From Schistosoma mansoni (Eukaryota > Platyhelminthes > Trematoda > Strigeidida > Schistosomatidae): DNA of 64,000 bases. The DNA lies in contig NC_031495.1 of assembly GCF_000237925.1 (NCBI RefSeq), positions 61,238,939 to 61,302,938 on the forward strand. Reading direction: 5' to 3'. Positions 56,901 to 63,180 of this stretch are shown here, one piece after another (within the stretch, counting starts at the first letter, position 1; every line of letters begins with the position of its first letter). The translations under genes and the position numbers were made by a program. The notes beneath the pieces were generated by a model. It was not told the origin of the DNA. It did not search any database and was given only the letters and a program-made list of their open reading frames with translations.

Positions 56901-59764
56901 ACAATTTTGCTTTATGATAATCATTAATAACCAAAATGCCAAATTTTCTTCCACATTAAGTATAATAAACTTGTAGTGCTATATTAAGTCCATATAGCTT
57001 ATTCTAGTTTTCGAACAGGACAATCTATTCATTCTTCTTGAGTCACATTTTGACCATGTCACTTATTAGCTTATCAACCTTGTCTGTTTTTATGTAAGCG
57101 TATGCGTGTGCACTTTTTATCCTATTCATCACATGTCTGTAAACTATTTTAGTCTGACTATAAATATCGATTAATGCTTAATCAAATTGAGTTGGTTTAC
57201 ATGCCTTCTCCACCGCGCACAATTTGGCTTCTCTCTTTTCTCTTCTCTTCTTTCACTTCGTCCCTCTGATTGTTTGTACAGATCAATGAGTGTACAAAAC
57301 ATATGTATTCAAAACTTCACTCTCGTATTTGACTTATTTAATTCCATTATTCACAAAGGCGATTCAATTGGATGATTAATATATATTAGGATTGGCGTCA
57401 TGTATATTTCGATAGTGATCAACATACGGCTTAGTTGGAATCAGACTCAGGGCCACAAAACTGTTGAGCGCGTTGTCAACATCCTCCAATCTAGTTGGCG
57501 TTCAGTTATCGGGCAGTTAAAAAGTAAATGTCTGTTCTGAATTGGCATATATTCGATTTCTTTATCATAGAATAAATATTCTCTATACACTTTCTTCAAA
57601 GCTCATTGTTCATTCAAATATTTGACTTATCTAAGTATTAATAACGTCTATTTGGGAAGGTTAAATTAATCATTTGAATTTATAAAATTTATTCTCTCAG
57701 GTTATCCTGATATTGGTTTGTAATTACAATATTATTTGTTTATATATATTTATTAAATTCATTAGCATGGTAATGTAGCTGTAAATAAATCCCCAAAATC
57801 AATAGCTCTGTAAGTGTTCGACATTGGATGTTGACCACATTAGTTTTAATGAACTTATTTAGCTGAAGGCGCTCGGTCATGCATCCACACCAGATCACGT
57901 TTTAGAACGGCGTGCGCAACATCTCCTACGATCATTATCCAGATTAGATCAATCACTTCTTGATATATTGATAACCCATTAAAAATATATATCTTCCAAC
58001 CTCCTCTCTCCTGACTTTTGATTTTACTGGATGGGCGCAATTCGATTAAGGAAGGTGTTATTGGTAAAGTGTTGTCAAACTACAATACACATGGTATCTT
58101 CAGTAACATTTTCAATAACGATCATCATTAATTCAATTGTAGCAACTTTAAACTACACGTGCATACAACGATGTGAAAGTGTTTTTTCTTTTCCGTTTTT
58201 TTTGCAATTTAATTTTTATTTAAGATTTATTATAAACTTTTAAAGTTTCTATTTAATTCTTCAATAATAAATCATTTTACAACATTCCTGTCACTTAGTA
58301 TTTTTTGTTTGAATCTTCCCATCGATGTGTTAGGACAGCAACTGGTCAGTCTGTAATTGGCATATGTGCATACTGTGAGTATTGCCTCGATATAGCCTTA
58401 ATTCACAAGCACCAAGTCCCAGAGTGAAAATCAACTCTGAGATGCAGGCGCATCCGTCTTACGAGTCCCAAATAGGACGAAACGCGCGTTCTGGATTCTA
58501 CTGCTAGCCACTATCCATCTTTGCTTACAATTCATGTCAGTCTACTTTGAAAAGTGATAAATTTAACCAAATATCATTGAATATTTACTACTCTTTTGTA
58601 TTATTTTCCTTTTATCTCTTCAGCTTACTAGTCAACATCCGTATATTGAAAATCATATCAGTGAACCATATTCTTATTTGATTGATATGGGTAATGAAAC
58701 ACAAATACGCGAAACTGCTAAACGTATTCTGACAACAATTAAAGTACGATTTCACTATTGTTCTTGAATTTTTATATATTTGCTATTAATATTACTCTAG
58801 AAAGTGATTTATTAGTAACTCTAAGTAATCAAACAGTTATGAGGGATTTCCAATTGTTAAAAATTAAATAGCCATAGTTATGTGATATAATAGTAGTAAA
58901 ACACTAATAGAAAAAACAACTAAAGAAACACTTGAACACAGATGAGATTGTAACATTTGAGATTAGGTAATCATAAAATACTAAACCTTTCAGTTAAGAG
59001 ACATTGCATCAGTATATTTGAACAACTGAACTATTCATTCCCTCTGAATATTTAACTACCAACTGTTTATTGATTTTCAGAGTGGAAGTTATCGTCCACA
59101 CGAATTTACTCCATGGGGTTTAATTGAACGTCTAAATGCTTATTTGACACGCCAAAATATCTGCGCCACACCCTTTTACAAAAACTTGATCCAGTCTCCA
59201 ATGCTGATAGCAAAAGCTGACGCGCCTTCTACATTTAACAACCTAGATGTCCCTGGCACTTCTGTTTCATGGCCTCCAGAATCAAGTTTAAAGATAGTTT
59301 TGGGGTCTCGTGGTAAATCTTGTGCAGATGTGTGTATGAATCTGGGAACTTCAGAACATACATTATTACTGCCTTCCAATATTTCTGCTTACTCTATTCG
59401 TAACAACACGCAACATCAACAAATACAGAATGGTTACATTTATTATCGTTCTATTCACTCTACGCCTTCGCCAAACTTGTCTTATCTTTATACGTTTCGC
59501 TGTTCTCCAGAACACTTTCCAAGTGTTAATCATCGACTGAACCTTCAGTATTTGGGTGTTTCTTGTCCTAATATTACCTACAAAACTAGTTCAATGGCAC
59601 CTTATTGGGACAATGCAACAAGATCATGTGTATTTCAAGCTAATCATGAATGGTTTGACTGTACTGCCTCAGGAACCTCTAATGGGTCTGATGTATTTTC
59701 TCGTTTTTGTCCTTGTCGTGATGCTCTTCCTAACCAGATTTCTTTATGTTCTAACTGTTTATGA
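24762..59764 (+). CDS. MGAT5: Alpha-1,6-mannosylglycoprotein 6-beta-N-acetylglucosaminyltransferase V (GnT-V)
   Basis: This Golgi type II membrane enzyme adds beta-1,6-GlcNAc to the alpha-1,6-linked mannose of N-glycans and starts the tetra-antennary branch. Fifteen exons join in phase to 790 residues plus stop, close to the ~740 of the mammalian enzyme: 24762-24908, 26114-26213, 26875-26954, 29668-29757, 32399-32461, 33834-34103, 38360-38429, 38958-39060, 44157-44264, 45066-45184, 48350-48474, 51661-51807, 53356-53502, 58624-58743, 59081-59764. Visible motifs include a Lys/Arg-rich cytosolic patch and transmembrane anchor (residues ~15-40), [10 protein letters not shown] with the Glu equivalent to human catalytic E297, [41 protein letters not shown], and a Cys-rich C-terminus ending CPCRD...C..CL. 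No ATG lies in the first frame back to the stop at 24618-24620, so the start is upstream or missing. The donor after 48474 is not GT. Confidence 0.95.
25490..26113. other. MGAT5 intron 1 (from 24909), no repeat recognised
   Basis: AT-rich intron with a short (TA)n run near 25476-25488. Nothing else was recognised. Confidence 0.4.
26114..26213 (+). CDS. MGAT5: MGAT5 exon B (stem region)
   Basis: Acceptor TTTTACAG|ATCGAT, donor ACG|GTATGT, 100 nt, ends phase 1. It encodes poorly conserved stem sequence, so support comes mainly from phase and splice signals. Confidence 0.65.
26875..26954 (+). CDS. MGAT5: MGAT5 exon C
   Basis: Acceptor TTTTTATAG|ATCG, donor GAA|GTAAAT. It contains the conserved 'GYPEC' (mammalian GYPHC) cysteine motif of the N-terminal domain. 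Confidence 0.85.
27105..27280 (-). mobile_element. RTE LINE 3' end fragment
   Basis: A minus-strand match to the RTE 3' terminal region as in 34900-35080 ('GCGCCTGTTATCCCTAGTGG', 'CCAGTTACTTCCAAGTGCTA', 'TCTCATGCCTGTCTCCGATT'). It is 5'-truncated and lies in the intron between MGAT5 exons C and D. Confidence 0.7.
27746..28232. mobile_element. SINE-beta inverted pair inserted as one unit
   Basis: 27746-28103 is a nearly full minus-strand copy (leader, tRNA-like region, hammerhead with core decayed to CTGGGGA). It joins at a shared GCA to a plus-strand partial copy (28101-28232) that starts at the hammerhead and runs to the 3' end. A 12-bp duplication TGATGGTATTTC (27734-27745 and 28233-28244) brackets the whole pair. 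Confidence 0.85.
28095..28150 (+). ncRNA. Hammerhead ribozyme, SINE-beta type, intact
   Basis: Stem I GCACTG pairs with CAGTGC, CTGAGGA at 28104-28110, stem II GTCC/GGAC, GAAA at 28126-28129, stem III CGGCCG, cleavage after GTC at 28137. It is sense-oriented inside MGAT5 intron C-D. Confidence 0.8.
28850..29375 (+). repeat. GC-rich interspersed element with AAAT-rich tail
   Basis: A GC-rich island in AT-rich intron DNA, ending in TTTAAATAAATAAATAAAA, which looks like a retroposon tail. No reverse transcriptase, tRNA-like box or hammerhead is seen. It may be a processed transcript or an unrecognised non-autonomous element. The short frames inside are not convincing genes. Confidence 0.5.
29668..29757 (+). 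CDS. MGAT5: MGAT5 exon D
   Basis: Acceptor TTTCCTAG|TGG, donor GAA|GTGAGT, phase 0/0. It encodes '[21 protein letters not shown]', matching the family's CYADYGVDGTCCSFFIYLSE block. Confidence 0.95.
29975..30030 (-). ncRNA. Hammerhead ribozyme, Sm-alpha type (antisense to MGAT5)
   Basis: Minus strand: CTGATGA (30016-30010), stem II GTCC/GGAC, GAAA (29995-29992), GTC and cleavage at 29984/29983, stem I CATCCAG with CTGGATT. All core residues are intact. Confidence 0.8.
30160..30222 (+). ncRNA. Hammerhead ribozyme, Sm-alpha type, altered cleavage triplet
   Basis: CTGACGA at 30179-30185, stem II intact, GAAA at 30200-30203. The cleavage triplet is ATC rather than GTC (still NUH), and the change also weakens stem III. 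Confidence 0.65.
30534..30569. repeat. (TA)n microsatellite
   Basis: About 18 perfect TA units in MGAT5 intron D-E. Confidence 0.95.
30640..30945. mobile_element. Old SINE-beta inverted composite
   Basis: 30640-30850 is a diverged minus-strand copy (hammerhead remnant, tRNA-like region, leader). It joins at a shared CAGTG to a plus-strand 3' tail (30850-30945). It has the same architecture as the younger inverted composites but many substitutions. Confidence 0.7.
31560..31615 (+). ncRNA. Hammerhead ribozyme, SINE-beta type
   Basis: GCACTG, CTGAGGA at 31572-31578, GAAA at 31594-31597. The cleavage triplet is TTC (after 31605), with stem III weakened by the same G-to-T change. Confidence 0.65.
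31699..31898. other. Assembly gap of exactly 200 N
   Basis: The same 25 bases stand immediately left (31674-31698) and right (31899-31923) of the gap, within a tandem SINE. The gap size is a placeholder. Confidence 0.95.
32192..32245 (+). ncRNA. Hammerhead ribozyme, SINE-beta type, in full-length SINE
   Basis: CTGAGGA at 32201-32207, stem II GTCC/GGAC, GAAA at 32223-32226, stem III CGGCCG, cleavage after GTC at 32234. Stem I CCACTG pairs with CAATGC imperfectly. It lies about 165 nt upstream of MGAT5 exon E in the sense direction. Confidence 0.7.
32399..32461 (+). CDS. MGAT5: MGAT5 exon E
   Basis: A 63-nt exon with acceptor CGAATAG|GTTGAA and donor CAG|GTATAA. 'VEGFCP' equals the mammalian VENWCP. 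A complete SINE-beta ends only about 70 nt upstream. Confidence 0.85.
33265..33645. mobile_element. Degenerate SINE-beta inverted pair
   Basis: 33265-33395 is a minus-strand remnant (cleavage region, B box as 'GAACTCAAACCTGG', A box). 33486-33645 is a plus-strand remnant (hammerhead region 'TAGGAGTCTCATAATAAGAC', then tail). The ribozymes are decayed. Both lie in MGAT5 intron E-F. Confidence 0.6.
33834..34103 (+). CDS. MGAT5: MGAT5 exon F
   Basis: A 270-nt exon with acceptor TTTCCAG|ATA and donor AAT|GTGAGT. It covers the helical segment before the catalytic domain ('[18 protein letters not shown]'). It carries a lineage-specific insertion with several cysteines ([16 protein letters not shown]) that is absent from the mammalian enzyme. 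Confidence 0.9.
34885..37945 (-). mobile_element. RTE-type LINE (SR2-like), near full length, defective
   Basis: The minus-strand element includes a 5' UTR (to about 37945) and an N-terminal endonuclease from 37753 ('[20 protein letters not shown]', '[12 protein letters not shown]', a degraded 'MGDL' motif near 37250). It continues through the linker (36938-36549) and the RT frame (36515-35874), which carries the same ~55-60-codon deletion and the same 'GVSS' stop as the 11.3 kb copy, to the 3' tail at 34885-35100. The 213-residue RT frame is identical to that at 11564-12205. It lies in MGAT5 intron F-G, antisense to the gene. Confidence 0.88.
38360..38429 (+). CDS. MGAT5: MGAT5 exon G
   Basis: Acceptor TTTTTGTTAG|ATT, donor AAAG|GTAATT, ends phase 1. 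'[10 protein letters not shown]' matches the family's VLVHLGLLT at the start of the catalytic domain. Confidence 0.9.
38882..38926. repeat. (TA)n microsatellite next to an MGAT5 acceptor
   Basis: About 45 bp of TA repeats ends 31 nt before exon H, in the region where a branch point would be expected. Confidence 0.95.
38958..39060 (+). CDS. MGAT5: MGAT5 exon H (catalytic Glu)
   Basis: Acceptor ATTCCAG|GTGG, donor TC|GTAAGA. It encodes [20 protein letters not shown]. The Glu codon at 38972-38974 aligns with human E297, the proposed catalytic base. A 45-bp AT microsatellite ends about 30 nt before the acceptor. Confidence 0.95.
39355..40209. mobile_element. Sm-alpha-like SINE composite around an assembly gap
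   Basis: 39355-39569 is an inverted long copy, 39570-39604 the start of a forward tail, 39605-39804 the gap. 39805 to about 39975 is the reverse complement of the left flank, 39954-40032 a forward tail, then linker 'CTTCACCCCATTGCACAAGC' and a forward copy 40067-40209 truncated after the ribozyme. Apart from the duplicated inverse part, it has the minus-plus-plus layout of 49240-49786. Confidence 0.8.
39605..39804. other. Assembly gap of exactly 200 N
   Basis: The placeholder-size gap sits at the centre of an inverted repeat. Sequence right of it is the reverse complement of sequence left of it, including private substitutions. Confidence 0.95.
40212..40428 (+). mobile_element. SINE-beta, forward copy joined to Sm-alpha-like SINE
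   Basis: It starts at 'ACCGTTGGATGCCGACCGGC', includes A box ('GTGGTCTATCGGTTAAG'), B box ('GGTTCGAATCT' near 40284-40294), hammerhead and 3' region. It abuts directly the ribozyme cleavage-site region of the upstream Sm-alpha-like copy. Confidence 0.85.
40316..40370 (+). ncRNA. Hammerhead ribozyme, SINE-beta type
   Basis: CACTG, CTGAGGA at 40325-40331, GAAA at 40347-40350, stem III CGGCCG, cleavage after GTC at 40358. One stem II pair is lost (AAGAC for AGGAC). Confidence 0.7.
40937..41260 (-). mobile_element. SINE-beta, full-length minus copy with dead ribozyme
   Basis: Tail at 40937, hammerhead remnant (core CTGACGT, GAAG for GAAA), B box seen on the plus strand as 'GAGATTAGAACCC', A box, then the leader to about 41245 ('GCCAGTTACTAGTGAGCA'). 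Confidence 0.8.
41480..42640 (-). mobile_element. RTE-type LINE, 5'-truncated 3' half
   Basis: On the minus strand it begins inside the RT ('[20 protein letters not shown]' from about 42590), has the same 'GVSS' stop, and continues through the C-terminal domain ('[16 protein letters not shown]' near 41560). Its 3' end is near 41480. 42004-42585 is almost identical to 35481-36060. Confidence 0.85.
42641..44156. other. MGAT5 intron H-I, part without recognised repeats
   Basis: Nothing recognised on either strand. Confidence 0.4.
44157..44264 (+). CDS. MGAT5: MGAT5 exon I
   Basis: Acceptor CTAACAG|GCTT, donor TCCG|GTAAGT. It contains '[13 protein letters not shown]', matching ELIYIDIVGLAQF in the mammalian enzyme, and a Cys shortly before it, as in the family. 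Confidence 0.92.
44352..44885. mobile_element. Sm-alpha-like SINE triple composite (minus-plus-plus)
   Basis: An inverted hammerhead-containing module (44352-44450) is joined to a forward 3' tail (44451-44575), the linker 'CTTCACCCCATTGCACAAGC', and a forward copy with head, hammerhead and long tail (to 44883). A perfect 12-bp duplication AGTTAAATCCTT (44340-44351, 44886-44897) brackets it. The A-box region of the forward copy has a ~13-bp deletion. Confidence 0.88.
44680..44740 (+). ncRNA. Hammerhead-like motif, Sm-alpha type, altered stem II
   Basis: CTGACGA at 44693-44699, GAAA at 44714-44717, cleavage triplet GTC. Stem II reads GTCC...GAAC, which loses a pair, and stem I has one mismatch (CATCCAT). 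Confidence 0.5.
45066..45184 (+). CDS. MGAT5: MGAT5 exon J
   Basis: Acceptor ATAATTAAG|TACG, donor TTTC|GTAAGT. It encodes '[16 protein letters not shown]' and '[15 protein letters not shown]', matching the family's LRVLDSFGTEPEFN and WNLNPQQFYTMF blocks. Confidence 0.95.
45590..45745 (-). mobile_element. Degenerate SINE-beta fragment
   Basis: Minus-strand remnants of the cleavage region ('GGAAGCACTAGACGGTTACT'), ribozyme region, B box and A box ('TCTTTAGATCACTGATCCGG'). The ribozyme is decayed. Confidence 0.6.
45873..46092 (+). mobile_element. Sm-alpha-like SINE, short-form monomer with TSD
   Basis: A complete short-form copy: leader 'AACTTCACCCCATCGCACAA', tRNA-like head with A and B boxes (45911-45990), hammerhead, and the short 3' end at TTGCTTAC-like sequence. 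A perfect 13-bp duplication TAATTTATGGATA is at 45860-45872 and 46093-46105. The ribozyme core is CCGACGA (U4 to C), which should abolish cleavage. This copy shows that the leader belongs to the SINE. Confidence 0.9.
46110..47745. other. MGAT5 intron J-K, part with only a microsatellite
   Basis: AT-rich. A run of AAAT units lies at about 47403-47423. Nothing else was recognised. Confidence 0.4.
47757..48018. mobile_element. SINE-beta with inverted 3' tail at its 5' end
   Basis: 47757-47803 is the 3' tail in reverse. It switches at a shared CGTG to a forward copy from the leader's 'GGTTGGAGTTAGATA' through A box, B box ('GGTTCGAATCTCGCG'), hammerhead and tail. The duplication TTAAAATTAAT (47746-47756, 48019-48029) brackets it. 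Confidence 0.87.
47922..47976 (+). ncRNA. Hammerhead ribozyme, SINE-beta type, GTA triplet
   Basis: CTGAGGA at 47931-47937, GAAA at 47953-47956, stem III CGGCCG. The triplet before the cleavage site is GTA (47964), which is still permitted (NUH). Stem II and stem I each carry a substitution. Confidence 0.6.
48350..48474 (+). CDS. MGAT5: MGAT5 exon K (non-canonical donor)
   Basis: Acceptor AATTTTCAG|CTC. '[13 protein letters not shown]' and '[11 protein letters not shown]' are conserved. The alignment requires the exon to end at TGGAAA (or TGGAAAG), but the intron then reads GGAAGT or GAAGTT instead of GT. No in-phase GT exists before the next stop. Confidence 0.88.
48475..49235. other. MGAT5 intron K-L, first part, no repeat seen
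   Basis: AT-rich intronic DNA. Its first bases GGAAGT are discussed under exon K. Confidence 0.4.
49240..49786. mobile_element. Sm-alpha-like SINE triple composite (minus-plus-plus)
   Basis: An inverted long copy (49240-49460), a forward 3' tail (49461-49580), the linker 'CTTCACCCCATTGCACAAGC', and a forward short-form copy (49608-49786) with A box, B box and hammerhead. A perfect 13-bp duplication TACTGTGGTAAAA (49227-49239, 49787-49799) brackets the whole composite. Confidence 0.9.
49707..49765 (+). ncRNA. Hammerhead ribozyme, Sm-alpha type
   Basis: CTGACGA at 49719-49725, stem II GTCC/GGAC, GAAA at 49740-49743, cleavage after GTC at 49751. Stem I has one mismatch (CATCTAG with CTGGATT). 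Confidence 0.75.
49800..51660. other. MGAT5 intron K-L, second part, nothing recognised
   Basis: No repeats or exons seen. Confidence 0.4.
51661..51807 (+). CDS. MGAT5: MGAT5 exon L
   Basis: Acceptor TTCTTTTTTAG|GAT, donor CAA|GTAAGC, phase 0/0. It covers 'YFEIHGNV' to 'YLELMSKAQ', aligned without gap to the family's YMEVHATV segment. Confidence 0.92.
51946..51985 (-). mobile_element. RTE LINE extreme 3' end fragment
   Basis: Forty bases match the minus-strand RTE terminus ('CTTACGCCTGTTACCCCTCG', 'GAGGAGCATAGGCCGC'). The insertion is severely 5'-truncated. Confidence 0.6.
53356..53502 (+). CDS. MGAT5: MGAT5 exon M (UDP-GlcNAc-site region)
   Basis: Acceptor TATTGTAG|ATT. It encodes the near-invariant '[18 protein letters not shown]' and 'FLNPRFNPP'. 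Phase with the next exon selects the donor GGT|GTAGGT (end 53502) rather than GAG|GTGTAG two bases earlier. Confidence 0.95.
53503..55900. other. MGAT5 intron M-N, first part, nothing recognised
   Basis: AT-rich. No repeat family or coding pattern seen. Confidence 0.4.
55925..56300. mobile_element. Old Sm-alpha-like SINE inverted pair
   Basis: 55925-56090 is a diverged minus-strand copy (hammerhead remnant, B and A box region). 56170-56300 is a plus-strand 3' part ('AACTACTGTCTATCTCTGCT', 'GACAATCCACATAGGATG'). An inverted composite of this age shows that the architecture is not only recent. Confidence 0.65.
57771..58110 (+). repeat. Interspersed repeat C, best second copy
   Basis: It aligns over its length with 2430-2780 ('AATCCCCAAAATCAATAGCT', 'TAGCTGAAGGCGCTCGGTCA', 'CACCAGATCACG', 'AAGTGTTGTCAAACTACA'). 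It lies in MGAT5 intron M-N. Confidence 0.65.
58293..58527. mobile_element. Sm-alpha-like SINE with inverted tail
   Basis: 58293-58411 is the long 3' tail in reverse orientation. It joins a forward partial copy (58412-58527) that starts at the B-box end ('AAGTCCCAGAGTGAA') and ends in the short form. The ribozyme core is TTACGA, so inactive. Flanks 'ACATTCCTGTCA' and 'CAATTCATGTCA' may be a degraded target-site duplication. Confidence 0.75.
58624..58743 (+). CDS. MGAT5: MGAT5 exon N
   Basis: Acceptor CTCTTCAG|CTT, donor AAA|GTACGA. It begins with 'LTSQHPYIE', identical to the family over LTSQHPY. A Sm-alpha-like SINE ends about 95 nt upstream. Confidence 0.95.
59081..59764 (+). CDS. MGAT5: MGAT5 exon O (C-terminal, Cys-rich)
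   Basis: Acceptor TGATTTTCAG|AGT; the open frame runs to TGA at 59762-59764. It includes '[16 protein letters not shown]', '[22 protein letters not shown]' in part, and the final CPCRD...C..CL typical of GnT-V. The disulphide-bonded Cys positions of the family are kept. Confidence 0.96.
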   Translation, partial: SGSYRPHEFTPWGLIERLNAYLTRQNICATPFYKNLIQSPMLIAKADAPSTFNNLDVPGTSVSWPPESSLKIVLGSRGKSCADVCMNLGTSEHTLLLPSNISAYSIRNNTQHQQIQNGYIYYRSIHSTPSPNLSYLYTFRCSPEHFPSVNHRLNLQYLGVSCPNITYKTSSMAPYWDNATRSCVFQANHEWFDCTASGTSNGSDVFSRFCPCRDALPNQISLCSNCL

Positions 59765-59974
59765 AAACATTAAACATACATTTGTCCAAAAGACTAACAT
59801 TTTATTTGGTTTTACCAACTGTTATATTTATATTTCTGTAATAATTTTTAAATACATTTATTGCAATATTTAAACATTCCTGATGTTATATTGTCAATGA
59901 GAAACTATTATCTTATTTTTTTAATGAAATCACACCTTTATAGTACTGAGATAGAAGTAGATTTTGTAAAACGG

Positions 59975-59980
59975 AATAAA
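59975..59980 (+). promoter_or_regulatory. Candidate MGAT5 polyadenylation signal
   Basis: AATAAA lies about 210 nt after the stop codon and is followed by a T/G-containing stretch. A second AATAAA is at about 60025-60030. Confidence 0.5.
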
Positions 59981-60034
59981 CCTTTATTGTGACATGTATA
60001 TTCAGTGATGTTTTGTAAAAACAAAATAAAGGTC

Positions 60035-61485
60035 ACATATCTTCCCTATTTGTCACACTTTATACGTAACTACATTGATACTCAATATCTATTGTTTCCT
60101 TGTATCAATGGTAAAGAAACAAATAGTTGTTTGGTTATATATAATGTACACTACACTACCGTGATTCTTAAAGTGTAAACTCAAACCAAGCCATCCATTC
60201 TTCTGCTTCATTGGCCACAGCCTTTGATTGAAGATTATAATAGTATGATAACATCCTTTCTGGCCTTTCCACACTATGTTGGAGCTTCAGCCCGGTTCAT
60301 TACTAAAGAATACTACCAGATTTAAACTTCTTCATTTTGCTGTTAGTGCCATCACGTGCAGAGGAGCCTTTGTTATTCAATTGAACTTATTTGTGGTTGT
60401 TATCTCAGAGAGCAGCTTACAAGTAACATTCATTTCATAACAACTGTTACCGTTTTGTTGCTCAATATACCTTTTTTATATTTCAACTGTGATTTGTTAC
60501 CTTTTGCGCTACTCATAAACATACGCTTAGGTTTGTAGTGTTATTACTTTTTGGTATACTATTGATAACTTTGCGTATTGTTATATCTTGAGTAGGCTCT
60601 TTTGCTGGGATCCACCACAACTTTACGAAACACAACTACAATGACTAATGAAGTCAGATATTAGAAACCAGCAGAATTGTACAGTTTGTGTGCTTATTAC
60701 TAAAATACTAAAGTAATAATGAAATATTTGACATATAAAAATAGAACAGATATTCACCTCATGAGACATATGTTAACTGCCATTCCATATACTTAAAAGC
60801 AAATGCAGAAAAATACTCAAGCCTATAAAATCTTCGTAGGCTTAAGATACTTGAGATTTAGGGTTATCTACAGAATTCGTGTTGGAGAGTTTTTAGTGGA
60901 CTAAACAGTAGTAGGTAAAAAAAAAATATAACAAGCAGAAAAACTGTGGTACACATGACAAGAGTTCAGAAGTAACAGTGGAATAAACGACAAACATTGA
61001 TACAAATGTTACTTGTGGTCACTGTGTGTTTACGTGTTTACTAAGCTCACATAATCAATAAATTTATAATCATGAAATATTGTCTTTAAACACGATATGT
61101 ACACAAATTTTCTTGCATTATATTCTACGGAAAAATATTTAGATGCCAACACTAAAAATATGTATAGTCGGTTTATTAGTAGACATAGTAGATTAAAAAT
61201 AATGAAGTTGAGAACACGGTATGACAAAGAAGCATGTAGCATTTGTGAATGATAATCAACTGTAAAGTGTATCGCAATCAGGGAAATCAGAATCACAGAT
61301 CACAACAAAAATCATTTACCTAACAATCAGTAATGAAAAATGTACAATTGGGATGAAGTTTAAAAGACAGAAATATTTGCGTAAAGTATTAAGATATAAT
61401 GTATTGCTTAATCATTTTGTTAAAACTTGTGGCCTAGATGTCCTGTTTTATGTATAACGTGATAATACCACCAATTAGAGAGCAG
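60035..61485. other. Downstream of MGAT5, nothing coding recognised
   Basis: AT-rich. A short match to repeat C is possible at 60640-60680 ('GACTAATGAAGTCAG'). No gene seen. Confidence 0.4.
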
Positions 61486-61489
61486 TGAT

Positions 61490-61550
61490 TTATCGATCGG
61501 AGTTCAGCGAAGGGATCTCTTTTCAACGAATTTTTTATCAAGCTGTACAA
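61490..61550 (+). mobile_element. Inverted Penelope-like fragment
   Basis: About 45 bases ('GGAGTTCAGCGAAGGGATCT', 'CTTTTCAACGAATTT') are the reverse complement of 63110-63150 in the minus-strand Penelope-like element. They lie at that element's 3' side, again giving inverted ends. Confidence 0.6.
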
Positions 61551-62054
61551 TCGTATATATATGAAAATGTTTTATTAAAGTACTAATTCCGTCAGGAAAT
61601 GTGAACACTAATAACCAAGATTATAATAAGATGATTAGAATGAATAAAATGTTTTGGATACAATAATTAAAGGTCACAGAAGTGTAAAATAAATAAGATG
61701 ATCTGATGAGTATTCATGAATAAAATAATGAGAATATAAAATATAAGTAAAGGGGGAATGGAGTAATAATAATAATAATAGAATGATACTAATAATAATA
61801 TTAAGGCCATGGTAACGATAATGATAAGACGCACTTCTTTTGTACGCATAGTTCTGGTTTGAGCTCATGGATGGTAAGAGCTTCGGCTATTTTTAAGAGT
61901 TTAATCCGAAGAAATCTGGGTAGATTTGAATGAACCATATAAACAACCTTAAAATCAGACTGTGGGTCCGTATAATGATTACAGTCGACTAGGTGTTCAA
62001 GTATAGAGCTCTTAACTACTTTCTTTTCACCTTTGTGGAACCAAACTGGGATAT

Positions 62055-62290
62055 CAAAGATGGATAGTGGCTAGCAGTGGAATCCAGGACGCGCGTTTCG
62101 TCCTATTTGGGACTCGTCAGCTGGATGTACCTGCATCTCAGAGTTGATGTCCATCTCTGCTTACCATGCTTGTGAATTAAGGCTATATTGAGGCAATACG
62201 CACAGTATGCACATATGCCAATTACAGACTGACCGGTTGCAGTCCTAACACATCGATGGGAAGATTCAAACAAACAATACTGAATGAATT
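62055..62290. mobile_element. Sm-alpha-like SINE inverted composite inside a Penelope element
   Basis: 62055-62148 is an inverted module with hammerhead. It joins a forward 3' tail (62149-62290). The flanks CAAACTGGGATAT (62042-62054) and CAAACTCGGATAT (62291-62303) are a 13-bp duplication with one mismatch. The Penelope endonuclease frame is interrupted exactly here. Confidence 0.87.
62078..62135 (-). ncRNA. Hammerhead ribozyme, Sm-alpha type, intact core
   Basis: Minus strand: TACATCCAG, CTGACGA (62120-62114), stem II GTCC/GGAC, GAAA, GCGCGTC then CTGGATT. All core bases are intact. Confidence 0.82.
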
Positions 62291-63180
62291 CAAACTCGGA
62301 TATGTTCTCGTATCCGAGTTGAAAGCGAGCGCTGGCTACGGCCGATGTACCTTGCTCCACAAGAGCAGGTGAACCGGTAGATGCACATAGAGGCGACCAG
62401 ACGCGGAAGCTTATCTTTGATGGATACAGAAAATAAGATCTTGGTCGTGAAGGTGATTCGTAGTTTAGCAGCATTAAATGTCCTTTTTATCGTTGTTGTT
62501 AAACGATTTTTAATAACGTCTGATGTTCGATCACCTTTAAATTCCAGACTTATATAAAGGTTTTTCCTCGGCACTGAATAACTAGGTTTCCTGTTGGCGC
62601 TACTTCTATTCATATTTTTATCTATGAACCGGTCTGGGTAGCCGTTTTTCATCAAAGTTTTCTTAAGGAACGCGAGTTCTTCGTTGATGCATTCCGTACT
62701 ACATATTCGATGTTTACGATAAGATAAAGTATGAATCACATTTCTCTTTCTGCTTAACGGAACCCAGCTGTAGAAGTTAGTTAGTTGGCCATTCCATGTT
62801 AGCTTTCTAAAAATGGATCTTTTGAAAGAACCATTATTTCTTCTTACTAGACGTACATCGAGAAAAGGGATTGATTGGTCGCGTTCCCTTTCTAATGTGA
62901 AGTCTATGGAAGGGTGGCATGAATTAAAAGAGTGTAAGATATCATTTAAATCAATATTATCGTAACAAATGTGTCGTCCATGTATCTTACGTATAGGTGG
63001 AATCGATTTATTATTGAATTGAGTTGGTCGTTTTCTAGTTTTGCCATGAAGCAGTCTGTTAGAATTGGACCTAATGGAGACCCCATTGCAATCCCATCTC
63101 TGATAATAAATTCGTTGAAAAGAGATCCCTTCGCTGAACTCCGTGTTTTAATTTTAATGTTTAAATGGGAATTATATACC

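Larger units (their letters stand above)
61825..63180 (-). mobile_element. Penelope-like element (RT + GIY-YIG), split by a SINE
   Basis: On the minus strand: an RT part with '[20 protein letters not shown]' (about 63090), the catalytic YMDD (62984-62973) and 'SIPFLDVRLVRRNNGSFKRS'. A linker follows, then GIY-YIG 'CSCGARYIGRSQRSLSTRIREH' ending near 62310. After the SINE at 62055-62290 the frame resumes ('VWFHKGEKKVVKSSILEHLV') to about 61825. Frameshifts around YMDD show decay. The N-terminal RT is missing. Confidence 0.85.

Noticed and set aside
59556-59873. Independent small gene overlapping the end of MGAT5
   Set aside because: An alternative-frame shadow of exon O with no family support.
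61667-61868. Tyr/Leu-rich short frames
   Set aside because: They read through an ATA/AAT microsatellite on the antisense strand.
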